Program-made: the position numbers and the translations under genes
Notes under the pieces: generated by a model
The model's database searches: none
Seen by the model: only the letters and a program-made list of their open reading frames with translations
Told to the model about the DNA's origin: nothing
Shown: positions 1-9,242 of the stretch, in pieces
Layout of the letters: each line of letters begins with the position of its first letter
How positions within the stretch are numbered: the stretch's first letter is position 1
Source: SMYC01 sp965197495
GTDB lineage: Bacteria > Acidobacteriota > Vicinamibacteria > Marinacidobacterales > SMYC01
Direction: 5' to 3'
Assembly (NCBI GenBank): GCA_965197495.1
Contig: OZ240210.1
Location: forward strand, 4,712,001-4,776,000
DNA length: 64,000 nt

Positions 1-456
1 AGACGGACGCTGGTTGAGCTCGGTAATCTCGCGGACGAGCGCCTCGACCAGATGATCAACGATCAAATCCGGAGCATCATCTACTCCGTCTTTAGCTGGG
101 AATCGGGAGACTACAAGTTCGAGACCATCGACAAGCCGGTCGAAGACGATCTCTCTCTCTCGCTGTCCACCGACGAGATCGTCCTCGAAGGTGTGCGCAG
201 CATGGCCACGGAGTCGACGATACGACACGCCGTTGGTAACACCGACCGGATCCTCCATCACGTCGAGGGAGTGGCAGCCGACGAGAAGAACGTCACCCTG
301 ACGGCTTCGGAAGGATTCGTGCTGTCTCGGGTCGACGGTAGAACGTCGGTCGACGACATTGCCGTGATATCACCACTCGGCGACGATGAAACGCTTCGCT
401 GTATCTATGGTCGGCGACGATTTTCCGGGCGGCGTGTGGACCGTCGCCGGCGGTGA
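1..456 (+). CDS. DUF4388 (PATAN) domain protein, C-terminal part
   Basis: The frame is open from base 1, so the gene begins upstream of the window. The visible residues match the second half of DUF4388/PATAN proteins: an amphipathic helix with Q-I-R-S-I-I-Y-S-V-F, then W-E-S-G-D-Y-K-F-E, an L-S-T-D-E-I-V-L-E-G helix, and a final segment around V-D-G-R-T-S-V-D-D-I and S-P-L-G-D-D-E-T-L. Family members are cytoplasmic signalling or scaffold proteins, often joined to receiver domains; the role here is unknown. After about residue 135 the frame turns into an arginine-rich tail that does not resemble the family, which usually ends Y-A-L-L-A-x-G-L. A frameshift near 410 is therefore likely. Confidence 0.7.
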   Translation, partial: RRTLVELGNLADERLDQMINDQIRSIIYSVFSWESGDYKFETIDKPVEDDLSLSLSTDEIVLEGVRSMATESTIRHAVGNTDRILHHVEGVAADEKNVTLTASEGFVLSRVDGRTSVDDIAVISPLGDDETLRCIYGRRRFSGRRVDRRRR

Positions 457-535
457 GCTCCATCCTCTCGTTCTGCTCTACGCCCTCTCGGGCGCTCTCA
501 TGATCAGCAAGACCGTCCGCATCCCCAAACCGTGA
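413..535 (+). pseudogene. Possible C-terminal tail of a CDP-alcohol phosphatidyltransferase
   Basis: In a different frame from the DUF4388 gene, a short stretch ending at a TGA (533-535) encodes a hydrophobic segment, L-L-Y-A-L-S-G-A-L-M-I-S, followed by K-T-V-R-I-P-K-P. This resembles the last membrane helix and basic tail of phosphatidylserine-synthase-like enzymes. No other part of such a gene is present, so it is at most a remnant. It could equally be the out-of-frame end of the preceding gene. The call rests on resemblance only. Confidence 0.2.
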
Positions 536-846
536 TCAGGTGAGGGCTATGACGCAACTAAAACCACTCTTGTTTTGGTCGGCTCAGTCGGGTCCTGTTG
601 CATCGGCGGATGGAGGAGAGCGTCGTAAGGTTACGGACGCGTTCCTGTCTTCGTCTCCAGCTGATCCCCGAACGGCGCCAACATCGCTTTTACGTCGGGC
701 ACGCGCGAGTCACCGAAGACGCGCATCTCGATTGACCGGGAGATGGTTTCTATGTGGACAAGAACAGGATTTTCGATGCTGCGTCGAGGTGGATGTTTCC
801 AACAAACCCATCGATCCAAAACCGTGGAAAGTGCCACGGCCGGTAC
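536..846. other. Non-coding stretch beside the IS3 left end
   Basis: Open frames on both strands show no recognisable domain. A perfect 6-bp hairpin (CCGTGG/CCACGG, 822-839) lies just outside the IS3 terminal repeat. The missing end of the permease found on the far side of the IS3 element is not visible here, so the element did not simply split an adjacent gene; sequence was lost or rearranged. Confidence 0.4.
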
Positions 847-880
847 GTGTCAACAACTTTGAGACACTCGCGAGCTGCAT

Positions 881-2014
881 TTAGTGAGCCTCGATTAGCG
901 TCGGGAGGCTCGTGGCGCCGGTGCGGTCCACATCTGCATCGATCGAGATCTCGTTTCGTGGAGCAGAAAAAGGGGGTACCCCAGGTATGGACGCCGCCGC
1001 GAGAGTGGCTTGTGCGGCATTCAGGAGCGTCGTTTTCTCCGTCGGCGGGTTGATCCAAGCCTGAGGAGGCAAAACGGGAGGTTGTGGCGTTTCGCGAACG
1101 AAGCGTTCGGGATGAGTCCGATGAGCTTCGAGAAGGATCTGGCGCCGAGCGGTGGTGAGCTGTTCGGCGCGACCATAGTGAACGTCGGCCGGCGTCATGA
1201 AGCCGATTCCTGAGTGCCGGTGCTCGTAGTTGTAGTAGTCGAAGAAACCGCCGCAGAACAGCCGGCCGTCTTCGGCGGAACCAAAACGGCTCGGAAACTG
1301 AGGGCAGTACTTCATCGTCTTGAACTGGGACTCGGAGTAGGGATTGTCGTTCGAGACGTAAGGTCTGGAGTGGGTCTTGGTAACTCCGAGGTCAGCCAGG
1401 AGCAGAGCCACGGGCTTGCTTCTCATCGAGCTGCCACGGTCCGCGTGAAGGGTGAGCTGGTCGGGTTCAATGTCCTGCTTGCGACAGCTCTCGGCGATGA
1501 GGCGTTGCGCGAGCGCCGCACTTTCTCGGTGAGCCAGCATCCAGCCAACCACGTAGCGGGAGAAGATGTCGAGGATGACGTAGAGGTAGTAGTAGGTCCA
1601 CTTGACGGGGCCACGAAGCTTCGTAATATCCCACGACCAAACCTGGTTGGGCGCTTCGGCCAGCAGCTCCGGCTTCGTGTAGTTCGGATGGCGCCGTTGG
1701 TTCCGGCGCTCTCGGACCTCGCCGTGCTCCTCCAAAATCCGATACATCGTGCGAATCGAGCAGAGGTAGGTTCCCTCGTCCAGAAGCGTGGCCCACACCT
1801 GGGCGGGCGCCTTGTCGACGAACCGCTCACAGTGCAAGGCCCCGAGGACTTCCTCGCGCTCAGTCTCGTCGAGGGCTCGGTGCGGCCGAGGACGCCGCTT
1901 CGGTTCGGGCGTCACCTGGCGCCTGCGATACAGCGTGGAACGAGCCACACCCAGAGCCTCGCAGGCTTCCGTCGTCTGCCCAATCTGCCCCGCCAGCTCC
2001 TCGGCCGCCACCAT
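881..2014 (-). CDS. IS3-family transposase OrfB, DDE integrase core
   Basis: A 377-residue protein with a short N-terminal helix-turn-helix-like region (V-A-R-S-T-L-Y-R-R-R), a HTH_21 region around residues 45-110 and an rve integrase core. The catalytic triad is visible as D129 (S-W-D-I-T-K-L), D192 (H-A-D-R-G-S-S) and E228 (N-P-Y-S-E-S-Q). The ATG overlaps the orfA stop in TGATG. The frame stays open upstream through orfA to the A9 slippery run, so the functional product is probably the OrfAB fusion. It catalyses cleavage and strand transfer at the IS ends. The last ~40 residues run into the terminal-repeat region. It appears intact. Confidence 0.93.
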   Translation of the reverse strand: MVAAEELAGQIGQTTEACEALGVARSTLYRRRQVTPEPKRRPRPHRALDETEREEVLGALHCERFVDKAPAQVWATLLDEGTYLCSIRTMYRILEEHGEVRERRNQRRHPNYTKPELLAEAPNQVWSWDITKLRGPVKWTYYYLYVILDIFSRYVVGWMLAHRESAALAQRLIAESCRKQDIEPDQLTLHADRGSSMRSKPVALLLADLGVTKTHSRPYVSNDNPYSESQFKTMKYCPQFPSRFGSAEDGRLFCGGFFDYYNYEHRHSGIGFMTPADVHYGRAEQLTTARRQILLEAHRTHPERFVRETPQPPVLPPQAWINPPTEKTTLLNAAQATLAAASIPGVPPFSAPRNEISIDADVDRTGATSLPTLIEAH

Positions 2015-2481
2015 CAGTCGTTCTCGTAGCTGTCGAGTGGATTCAGGGGGACCCCCAGTAATTCGGAGGTTTTTTTTTGGGTCTCCAACATTGTCTCCAC
2101 CCGAGCCAGGCGACGTTGGAGCCGGGCGTTCTCGCGCTCGAGCTCCTTGACCCGTGGATCCTCGGCCTTTGCCTTCCGGCCTCGCTTTCTCGACGCCAAC
2201 CCCGCTTTGGCGACCTCGTCACGTTGGCGGCGCCAACTCGATAAATGCGACGAGTACAGGCCCTCTCGACGCAGAAGAGCAGCAACGTCACCGTCACCCT
2301 TGCAGGCATCGGCCTCACGCACTATCCGCAGCTTGTACTCCGCGGTAAAGCGTCGACGCTTCGCTTGCTCGCTCACTTCGGGATCCGGGACCCCCGCCGC
2401 ATCGCGGCCGGCGGGATCTCCAGTCGCCCTACGGGCTCCCTCCGATCCCGCCGAGGTCTCTCTCTCAATCAACATACTCAT
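2014..2481 (-). CDS. IS3-family OrfA, DNA-binding helper
   Basis: A 155-residue protein. After a poorly conserved N-terminus of about 40 residues it has the IS3/IS911 HTH signature (R-R-R-F-T-A-E-Y-K-L-R-I-V-R-E-A) and then a leucine-rich coiled coil (V-K-E-L-E-R-E-N-A-R-L-Q-R-R-L) typical of OrfA dimerisation. OrfA binds the terminal inverted repeats and regulates transposition. Its stop overlaps the start of orfB. The true start may be downstream of the first ATG, because the HTH normally lies near the N-terminus. Confidence 0.9.
   Translation of the reverse strand: MSMLIERETSAGSEGARRATGDPAGRDAAGVPDPEVSEQAKRRRFTAEYKLRIVREADACKGDGDVAALLRREGLYSSHLSSWRRQRDEVAKAGLASRKRGRKAKAEDPRVKELERENARLQRRLARVETMLETQKKTSELLGVPLNPLDSYEND
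2070..2078 (-). promoter_or_regulatory. A9 slippery tract for -1 frameshifting between orfA and orfB
   Basis: On the coding strand nine consecutive A residues are read by OrfA as Q-K-K-T. A shift of -1 here enters the orfB frame, which I translated with no stop codon all the way to the orfB ATG at 2014. This is the arrangement used by IS3-family elements to make the OrfAB transposase. The shift itself is inferred. Confidence 0.75.
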
Positions 2482-2513
2482 GCATTGATCCTCCTCCGCC
2501 CTCTACACTAATT

Positions 2514-3860
2514 TCAAGGGGCGAAGTGTCTCAGCGATGTTGGCACAGAGGGGATCCATCCAGCGAGCGCGATCCAGGACGGACGGGACATGAACGCCGG
2601 CATGCCCAGCACAGTGAGCAGCACAACGAATCCGAGCGACGCGAGCGTCCCTGCTAGGGCGAGAGACGTTCCTTTCCCGCGGCTCTTCAAGAGAACGTAG
2701 GCCGCGAAACAAGTGTAAGCGTAGCCGAACGCCGTGCCGAGGGCCGACATGTCGACGACCCAGAGAAGCGCTTGGCGTCCGAACCAGGGAGCGAGGAGCG
2801 ACACGACGCAAGCAAAGGCTATCGCCACGTGCGGGGTCCCGTGCTCGGGGTGGATGCGGCCGAACGACTCGGGAAGCAGTTTCGCACGGCCCATGCTGAG
2901 CAGGAGCCGGCTGCTTGCTAGGTAGAAGCCGTTGATCCCGGTGAAGATACCCGCTCCGACCGCGAGGCCGAGAATGGTGAGTCCGATCGGGCCGAGCGTT
3001 CGTCGCACGGTGGCGCCCGTCAACCACGGTGAGCCTTCCCCGACGAGCTCTTGCCACGGTCCGACTGCCGCGGTGCACAGCAGTACCGTGACGTACATCG
3101 CCGCGCCCGCGAGAATCGAGACCACCATGAGGCGCCGCGTTTGTTTGTGCGAGAAGGAGAGTTCTTCGGCGGCTTGCGGCAGCGTATCGAACCCGACGTA
3201 GAGCCATGGCGCGACCGCCACCATCGCGAGGATACCGGCTACCGGAGTGCGCTCGGACGTGAACAAAGGCCGAAAGTTCAAGGCGGCGCTTTCCGGTGAA
3301 AGGAAAGTGCCGATGGCGATGAGAAGAACCGTGCCAACGAGGACGCTCGTGAGTACGAGCTGGAAGACGCCGACGCTTCGGACACTCCGGTAGTTGAAGT
3401 AACCAACGAGGAGGATCGCGGTTGACGCCAGGAGCACTTCTCCGAGATAGACGTTCCATCCCGCGACGCTATAGAGAAGGCCGCGGGCGAAGAGCTCGGG
3501 GGCGAGGAATTTCCCGAGGAGCGCGAGCGCCGTCGCGTTCAGCGGGATGATCGAGAGGTAGCCGAGCGTCAGGAACCAGCCGCAGAGGTAGGCGTGGTAG
3601 CGCCCGGCGGCGTAGTAGGCGTGTGCGAACTCGGCGCCGGCGACGGGGAATCGCTCGACGAGCGGGGCATAGCTTTCGACGATGAGTAGCATCAAGGCCG
3701 CGCCCGCGAGAAGTCCGATCGTCGCGCCGAGCGGTCCCGCGCGTGCGAGGAAGTCTCCGGCTAGAACGAAACAGCCCCAGCCGATGATGCACCCGAGTGC
3801 CAAGGAGGCGACGTGCAGCGGGCGAAGCGATTTCTTGAGCTCTACGCGTTGTTCATGCAT
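2514..3860 (-). pseudogene. APC-superfamily amino-acid permease, 3' end replaced by IS3
   Basis: An inner-membrane transporter with about 12 hydrophobic segments. The N-terminus carries the APC hallmark in TM1 (L-G-C-I-I-G-W-G-C-F-V-L-A-G), and the consensus around TM6 reads W-L-Y-V-G-F-D-T-L. It would import an amino acid or polyamine; the substrate cannot be read from the sequence. The last ~10 codons before the stop come from the terminal repeat of the IS3 element (from about 2546), so the native C-terminus is lost. Most of the transport core is present and some activity is possible. It is divergent from xsc with 200 bp between. Confidence 0.8.
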
Positions 3861-4060
3861 GTCCGGCTTGACGGGACCACCTCAAACGTGCGATGAACTC
3901 TAGCACAGTGGTCGCGCAGTACCTTCGCAGCGCGAGCACGGAGCAATAGGATGGCGAATATAATCGTTGGTGCCCATGCGAGCGGAGCGAGCCCGGCCCG
4001 AGTGGGCCGACGACACGCCGGGCGAGCGCGCGAGCATTAAGCAGTAAAAGGAGAAAACGA
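3861..4060. promoter_or_regulatory. Divergent intergenic region upstream of xsc
   Basis: This 200-bp gap separates the permease and xsc. TATAAT at 3959-3964 could serve as the -10 element for xsc, but no good -35 lies 16-18 bp upstream, which could mean an activator is needed. A strong Shine-Dalgarno (AAAGGAG) sits just before the xsc ATG at 4061. GC-rich inverted sequence (around 3975-4035) lies between the putative promoter and the gene. Confidence 0.35.
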
Positions 4061-5785
4061 ATGGCAAAGCTCCACATGACGCCAAGCGAAGCTCTCGTGG
4101 AAACCATGCGCGCCGAAGGCGTCGAGATCTGTTTTGGGCTCGTCGGCTCGGCGTTCATGGACGCGCTCGATTTGTTTCCCGATGCGGGCATCCGCTTCAT
4201 CTCTGTCGCTCACGAGCAGGCGGCGGCGCATGCTGCAGACGGCCTGGCGCGCGTCACTGGCCGCCCGCAGACGTGCATTGCTCAGAACGGGCCTGGGATC
4301 GCCAACCTCGTCTCCGCGATCACCGCGGCCCTTTGGGCGCACTCGCCGGTCGTCGCGCTGACGCCCGAGACAGGCTCGGGCGGGATCGGCAAAGGCGGCT
4401 TTCAAGAGCTCGACCAAATGTCGATGTTCGAGAAGAGCGTGAAGTATCAAGTACGCCTGAACCGGCCCGACCGGATGGCCGAGCTCGCACGGCGCTGCTT
4501 CTACATGGCGAAGGCCGAGAGCGGTCCGACCCAGCTCAACATTCCGCGGGACTATTTCTACGGGTCGTGTGAAGACGAGATCTATAAAACGCCCGATCTC
4601 TCGCGCGGCGCGGGCCCGAGGGAGCAAATCGAAGAAGCGTCGGCACTTCTAGCGAAGGCGCGCTATCCGGTCATTCTCGCGGGCGGCGGTGTTTCGATGG
4701 GAAACGCGGTCGACGAAACCCGTGCTCTCGCGGAGCATCTGTCGGCGCCGGTCGTCAATAGTTATTTGCACAACGACTCGTTCCCCGTGGACCACCCGAT
4801 CGCCGTCGGGCCGATTGGCTATTGCGGCTCGAAAGCCGCCATGCGCACGATCGCGAAGGCCGACGTCGTGCTCGCGCTCGGCAGCCGGCTCGGCCCTTTC
4901 GGGACACTGCCGCAATACGACATCGAGTATTGGCCCAAGGACGCGAAGGTCATCCAAGTCGACATCGATCCGAAGGTGCTCGGCTTGACGCAACGTGTCG
5001 AGATGGCGGTGCTCGCCGATGCGCGCGCGTTCACGGCCGAGCTCCTTTCATCCCTCAAAAGCGGGTGGGAGCTCGTGCCGAATCGCGAGCGCATGGACGA
5101 AGTCGAAGCCGCGCGGCGTGCGTGGGACGAAGAGCTCGAGTCGAAGTCGTCGTCGACGGCGAAGCTCATGCACCCGCGGCGTTTTCTACGCGAGCTCACG
5201 GCCGCGATCCCGAAAGCCGCCATCGTCACGACCGATGTCGGTAATAACTGCTCGATGTCGAACGCCTATTTGAAGTTCAGCGGTCCGAGGCAGTATTTCC
5301 CCGCGCTTTCCTGGGGCAATTGCGGCTTCGCCTATGGCGCCGCGCTCGGCGCGAAAATCGGCGCACCGGGGCGTCCAGTGTTCGCACTTCAAGGCGACGG
5401 CGCGTGGGGGATCAGCGGTCTCTCCGAAGTCATGACCGCGGTCCGCGAAGACATCCCTGTCATCGCCGTCATCTTTCAGAATTACGAATGGGGTGCCGAA
5501 AAGAAGAACCAGATCGACTACTACGACAACCGCTTCGTCGGCACCAACCTTTCGAAGAGTCCCAACTATGCCCGGCTCGCTGAAGACATGGGTGCGAAAG
5601 GGATCCGCGTCGAGGATTATCAGGAAGTTCAAGACGCTGTGAAGGAAGCGGTGGCTTCGGAGAGGGCTTGCGTCATCGAAGCCGTGATCGAAGGCGGGGA
5701 GAATGTCCTCGCGGAACCGTTCCGGCGGGACGCGCTCAGCAAGCCCGTCCGCCACTTGGACCGCTACAAACACCTCGAAGGGTAG
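4061..5785 (+). CDS. xsc: Sulfoacetaldehyde acetyltransferase
   Basis: A 574-residue thiamine-diphosphate enzyme of the acetolactate-synthase superfamily. It is called Xsc because the N-terminus (M-T-P-S-E-A-L-V-E-T then F-G-L-V-G-S-A-F-M-D-A), the Q-N-G-P-G-I-A-N segment, T-P-E-T-G-S-G-G-I-G-K-G-G-F-Q-E and L-N-I-P-R-D-Y-F-Y-G are those of Xsc rather than IlvB. Xsc converts sulfoacetaldehyde plus phosphate to acetyl phosphate and sulfite, the key step in taurine, isethionate and other C2-sulfonate breakdown. The ThDP glutamate lies in H-E-Q-A-A-A-H and the pyrophosphate motif is G-D-G-A-W-G...N-Y. It has normal length, a strong RBS, and is first in a run of tightly spaced genes. Confidence 0.88.
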   Translation: MAKLHMTPSEALVETMRAEGVEICFGLVGSAFMDALDLFPDAGIRFISVAHEQAAAHAADGLARVTGRPQTCIAQNGPGIANLVSAITAALWAHSPVVALTPETGSGGIGKGGFQELDQMSMFEKSVKYQVRLNRPDRMAELARRCFYMAKAESGPTQLNIPRDYFYGSCEDEIYKTPDLSRGAGPREQIEEASALLAKARYPVILAGGGVSMGNAVDETRALAEHLSAPVVNSYLHNDSFPVDHPIAVGPIGYCGSKAAMRTIAKADVVLALGSRLGPFGTLPQYDIEYWPKDAKVIQVDIDPKVLGLTQRVEMAVLADARAFTAELLSSLKSGWELVPNRERMDEVEAARRAWDEELESKSSSTAKLMHPRRFLRELTAAIPKAAIVTTDVGNNCSMSNAYLKFSGPRQYFPALSWGNCGFAYGAALGAKIGAPGRPVFALQGDGAWGISGLSEVMTAVREDIPVIAVIFQNYEWGAEKKNQIDYYDNRFVGTNLSKSPNYARLAEDMGAKGIRVEDYQEVQDAVKEAVASERACVIEAVIEGGENVLAEPFRRDALSKPVRHLDRYKHLEG

Positions 5786-5790
5786 CGCGT

Positions 5791-7455
5791 ATGAGTATAT
5801 GGGCTCTGCTGCTGGCTCTTCTGAACCCGGACACCGTCTATTTGAACGCCACAGTCGTGACGATGGACGCGGCCGCGACCGAGGCTCGAGCGGTCGCCGT
5901 GCACGACGGCAAGATCGTCGCCGTGGGCGACAACGCGACCATCGAGGCGATGGCAGGGCCCGAAACGAAACGAGTCGATCTCGAAGGCACCGTGCTCCTT
6001 CCCGGCTTCTACGCGGCGCACGACCACTTTCCGGGCTCGGGCCGCGTGGCACTCTTCAACGTGGACTTGAATAGCCCGCCCATCGGGGTGATCGAGACGA
6101 TGGACGAGCTCGTCGAAGCCCTCGCGGCGAAAGCGGCCGACATGCCGAATGGCGATTGGGTCCGGGGACGCGGCTACGACGATACCTTAATAGAGGAGAA
6201 GCGCCACCCGACGCGCGCCGATCTCGGCCGGGCTTCGACGGATCATCCAATCTTCATCACGCACATCTCGGGACATCTCGGGGTCGCCAACAGCCTCGCA
6301 CTCGAAATGGCGGGCATCACCCGCGACACGCCCGAGCCTCCCGGCGGCGTCATCCGCAAGGATCCGGAGACGGGGGAGCCCAACGGCGTCTTCGAAGAAA
6401 GCTCGTCGCTCGTGACACGGCTCACCCCTTCGCTCAGTGCAAAGGATCGCTTGGAAGCCATCCGTTGGTCGGTGGAGGATTACGTCGAGGAAGGTGTAAC
6501 GACGACCGTCATTGCCGGCGGGACCAAGAACAGCTTTCTCGACCTCCAATATGCTCGCCGCGACGACTTGCTCTCGTTGCGGGTCGTGATCATGGGGCGG
6601 AAGGGCTCGCTCGAAGACCTCTCGCCCGGTGAAGCGGACGGCCTCGTGAGCGGCTTCGGCGACGAGCGCTTGAAGCTCGGTGCGGTGAAGCTCGTGCAGG
6701 ACGGATCCATTCAAGGCTATACGGGCTATCTCGTCGAGCCTTATCACGTGCCGTTTATGCCTTTAAGGGACGATGCGAGCTACCGCGGCTACCCGCGCCG
6801 AGACCGGGAGGAGCTCGTCGAGATGGTGAAGTCGCTCCACCGCGCGGGCTATCAAATCGCGATCCACGGCAACGGCGATGCGGCCATCGACGACATCCTC
6901 TACGCCTATCGCGAAGCGCAAAAGGATTTTCCTCGCGAAGATGCGCGCCACCGAATCGAGCATTGCCAAATGGCCCGCGAGGATCAGCTCGACGAGATCA
7001 AAGAGCTCGGCATCAGCCCATCCTTTTTCGTCGGCCACGCCTACTACTGGGGCGATCGCCACCGGGACATCTTCATGGGCCCGGACCGCGCGGCGCGCTT
7101 GAGCCCTCTGAAATCTGCGGTCGATCGGGGCATCCGTTTCACTGTGCACGACGACACGCCCGTCACACCGGTCAAACCGCTCCAGCTCGTCTGGGACGCC
7201 GTCAACCGGATCACGACGTCTGGGAAAGTGCTCGGCCCGGAGCAACGCATCACGCCGCGCGAAGCGCTGCGCGCGGTGACGATCGACGCAGCGTGGCAAA
7301 ACCACGAAGAGCATTTGAAAGGATCGATCGAAGTCGGGAAGCTCGCGGATTTCGTCGTGCTCGAGGAGAACCCGCTGAGCGTCGCCCCCGAGCACATTCG
7401 GGACATCCGCGTGCTCACGACCATCGTGGGCGACGAGGTGGTGTACGCGCGTTGA
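5791..7455 (+). CDS. YtcJ-like amidohydrolase
   Basis: A 554-residue metal-dependent hydrolase of the Amidohydro_3 (YtcJ/NfdA-like) type. It begins with the composite beta-sandwich domain, the H-D-H metal motif occurs in A-A-H-D-H-F-P-G, a later metal histidine lies in I-H-G-N-G-D-A-A, and the C-terminal D-D-T-P-V-T-P-V supplies the conserved aspartate. Members hydrolyse amide or imine bonds in small molecules; the substrate is unknown. The ATG at 5791 is 6 bp after the xsc stop, so the two are co-transcribed. The N-terminus is weakly hydrophobic, so export is uncertain. Confidence 0.8.
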   Translation: MSIWALLLALLNPDTVYLNATVVTMDAAATEARAVAVHDGKIVAVGDNATIEAMAGPETKRVDLEGTVLLPGFYAAHDHFPGSGRVALFNVDLNSPPIGVIETMDELVEALAAKAADMPNGDWVRGRGYDDTLIEEKRHPTRADLGRASTDHPIFITHISGHLGVANSLALEMAGITRDTPEPPGGVIRKDPETGEPNGVFEESSSLVTRLTPSLSAKDRLEAIRWSVEDYVEEGVTTTVIAGGTKNSFLDLQYARRDDLLSLRVVIMGRKGSLEDLSPGEADGLVSGFGDERLKLGAVKLVQDGSIQGYTGYLVEPYHVPFMPLRDDASYRGYPRRDREELVEMVKSLHRAGYQIAIHGNGDAAIDDILYAYREAQKDFPREDARHRIEHCQMAREDQLDEIKELGISPSFFVGHAYYWGDRHRDIFMGPDRAARLSPLKSAVDRGIRFTVHDDTPVTPVKPLQLVWDAVNRITTSGKVLGPEQRITPREALRAVTIDAAWQNHEEHLKGSIEVGKLADFVVLEENPLSVAPEHIRDIRVLTTIVGDEVVYAR

Positions 7456-7823
7456 TCACATCCGCGCTTGCTGACCTCACGCTGGCGATCCACCTCGCCT
7501 TCATCTTTTTTATCGTACTGGGCGGGCTACTCGTGGCCCGCTGGCCCCGCCTCGTGTGGGCGCATATACCTGCGGCGGTGTGGGGTGTTCTCATCGAGCT
7601 CGGCGGCTGGACCTGCCCATTGACACCGCTCGAAAATTGGCTCCGTCGCCGGGCGGGGGAGCGCGGTTACGAGACGAGCTTCGTCGAGCACTATTTGTTG
7701 CCTGTCATTTATCCGGAGGCGTTGACGCGTAACGTGCAGTTCGTGCTGGCCGCGTTCGTTCTGGTCGCGAACGTGGCGCTCTATGCCTTCGTCGTTCGGC
7801 GCTACGCACGGGGGACCGCGTGA
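7452..7823 (+). CDS. DUF2784 membrane protein
   Basis: A 123-residue protein starting at TTG, which overlaps the TGA of the preceding gene (TTGA). Three or four hydrophobic segments are visible (L-A-I-H-L-A-F-I-F-F-I-V-L, then W-G-V-L-I-E-L-G-G-W-T-C-P-L-T, and a C-terminal helix). The motif C-P-L-T-P-L-E-N-W-L-R and the E-H-Y-L-L-P-V-I-Y-P segment are characteristic of DUF2784. The function of the family is not known. Translational coupling to both neighbours is suggested by the overlaps on each side. Confidence 0.78.
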   Translation: MITSALADLTLAIHLAFIFFIVLGGLLVARWPRLVWAHIPAAVWGVLIELGGWTCPLTPLENWLRRRAGERGYETSFVEHYLLPVIYPEALTRNVQFVLAAFVLVANVALYAFVVRRYARGTA

Positions 7824-9223
7824 CGGTGGGGCGGGCGCGCTTCGAGCTTCCCGACATTTATGTCGTGCTGTTCGGCTTTATCCTCGTTGTCGCGGCTCTG
7901 ACGTGGATCGTGCCCGCGGGCGAATACGAGCGCAGCGTGTTGCCGAACGGCCGTGAGAGTGTTGTTGCAGGCTCGTACCACGTCATCGAGCAGACGCCCG
8001 TCGGGTTCATGGACATCGTGACGGCGATCCCGGTCGGTCTCAGCGACGCTTCGAGCGTCGTGTTCTTGACGCTTCTCGTCGGCGGCTCGGTCGGCGTTCT
8101 ACGCCGCACGGGCGTCATCGATTTGGGCATACGACGTCTGATGACCTTGATGCGCGGCCGGGTCGAGCTTTTAATCCCGGCGCTCATGGGCGTCTTTGGG
8201 CTGATCGCGGCATTCATCGGGACTCCGGAGCTCGGCATCGCTTACCTGCCAATCGTGCTCCCGCTCATGCTTCGGCTCGGCTATGACTCTGTGACCGCGG
8301 CGGGGATGGTGCTGCTCTCGTCGACGCTCGGCTATGCGTTCGGGATCACCGCGCCCGCCACGATTGGCATTGGACACATTCTGGCGGAGCTCCCGATGTT
8401 CTCGGGCGCCTGGTATCGCGCCTTGTCCTTTCTTGTGATCCAGCTCTTCTCTATCGCTTTCGTGATGCGCTATGCGAGAAAAGTGCACGCGCATCCCGAG
8501 TCGGGCTTCAACGCCGTGGTGGATGAGGCGCTCCGGACGGAGCTCGCCGCGGAGGGAGAGACGGCGGAGAAATTCACCGAGCGGCAGAGCTTTGCCGCGC
8601 TTGCTGCGCTCATCATGTTCGTCGCCATCGTCGTCGCGATCCTCCAGCTCGGCCTGGGCTTTAACGAGATCTCGGGCCTTTTCGTCGCCATGGCGGTGGT
8701 CACGTCCGTGGTCGCGGGGCACGCGGTCAACGACATCTGCCGCAACTTCAACAGCGCGTTCAGGGAGATGCTCGTGGGAGCGCTCATTGTCGGGGTGGCG
8801 CGCGGCGTCTCGGTCATCATGGTCGAAGGAAACATTCTCGACACCTTCGTGTTCCACATCGCGAGCCTCGTCGACGCGCTGCCACAAGCGTTTACGGCGG
8901 TTGGGATTCTGCTCACACAGACCGTCTTCAACTTTCTCGTGCCTTCCGGGAGCGGTCAGTGTTTGATCACGCTTCCGATTCTCATCCCGATGGCGGATCT
9001 TGTCGGGCTGACGCGTCAAGTGGTCGTGCTCGCGACCCATTGGGGCGACGGCATCACCAATATTCTTTTCCCCACGTCCGGCTACTTCGTAGCGACGCTC
9101 GCGATCGGCCGCGTGAGCTTCACGACGTGGCTGAAATTCTACTGGCCGTTCTTCTGGATCGTGTTGGCGACAGCAGTCATCGGGGTGGTCATCGCGCAAT
9201 CCATTGCGCTCGGGCCGTTCTGA
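7820..9223 (+). CDS. YfcC/DcuC-type carboxylate or amino-acid transporter
   Basis: A 467-residue integral membrane protein with about 12 helices. The opening P-D-I-Y-V-V-L-F-G-F-I-L...W-I-V-P-A-G-E-Y-E-R and the C-terminal F-N-F-L-V-P-S-G-S-G-Q motif are diagnostic of the YfcC (C4-dicarboxylate/arginine-ornithine-like) family in the ion-transporter superfamily. It probably moves an anionic or amino-acid substrate across the inner membrane. GTG start overlaps the stop of the DUF2784 gene (GTGA). Its place after xsc makes a sulfonate or its breakdown product a reasonable but unproven substrate. Confidence 0.8.
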   Translation: MTVGRARFELPDIYVVLFGFILVVAALTWIVPAGEYERSVLPNGRESVVAGSYHVIEQTPVGFMDIVTAIPVGLSDASSVVFLTLLVGGSVGVLRRTGVIDLGIRRLMTLMRGRVELLIPALMGVFGLIAAFIGTPELGIAYLPIVLPLMLRLGYDSVTAAGMVLLSSTLGYAFGITAPATIGIGHILAELPMFSGAWYRALSFLVIQLFSIAFVMRYARKVHAHPESGFNAVVDEALRTELAAEGETAEKFTERQSFAALAALIMFVAIVVAILQLGLGFNEISGLFVAMAVVTSVVAGHAVNDICRNFNSAFREMLVGALIVGVARGVSVIMVEGNILDTFVFHIASLVDALPQAFTAVGILLTQTVFNFLVPSGSGQCLITLPILIPMADLVGLTRQVVVLATHWGDGITNILFPTSGYFVATLAIGRVSFTTWLKFYWPFFWIVLATAVIGVVIAQSIALGPF

Positions 9224-9242
9224 CGGGCTGACGGGAGATGCC

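Larger units (their letters stand above)
847..2546 (-). mobile_element. IS3-family insertion sequence, complete copy
   Basis: The element is bounded by imperfect 22-bp terminal inverted repeats at 847-868 and 2525-2546 that agree at 18 of 22 positions (common core GAGACACT). Between them lie overlapping orfA and orfB on the minus strand in the usual IS3 order, with a frameshift signal. I see no clear target duplication. The right end lies inside a permease gene. A truncated second copy is at 45811-46744, nearly identical over the shared part. The outermost base of the element is uncertain by a few nucleotides because both copies share the bases just outside the left repeat. Confidence 0.9.

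Noticed and set aside
631..837. Minus-strand open frame of 68 codons beside the IS3 left end
   Set aside because: No recognisable domain, no RBS, and it lies in a stretch with open frames on several strands, as expected in GC-rich DNA.
1214..2029. Plus-strand 271-codon frame across the IS3 element
   Set aside because: Exact antisense shadow of orfB; no protein features of its own.
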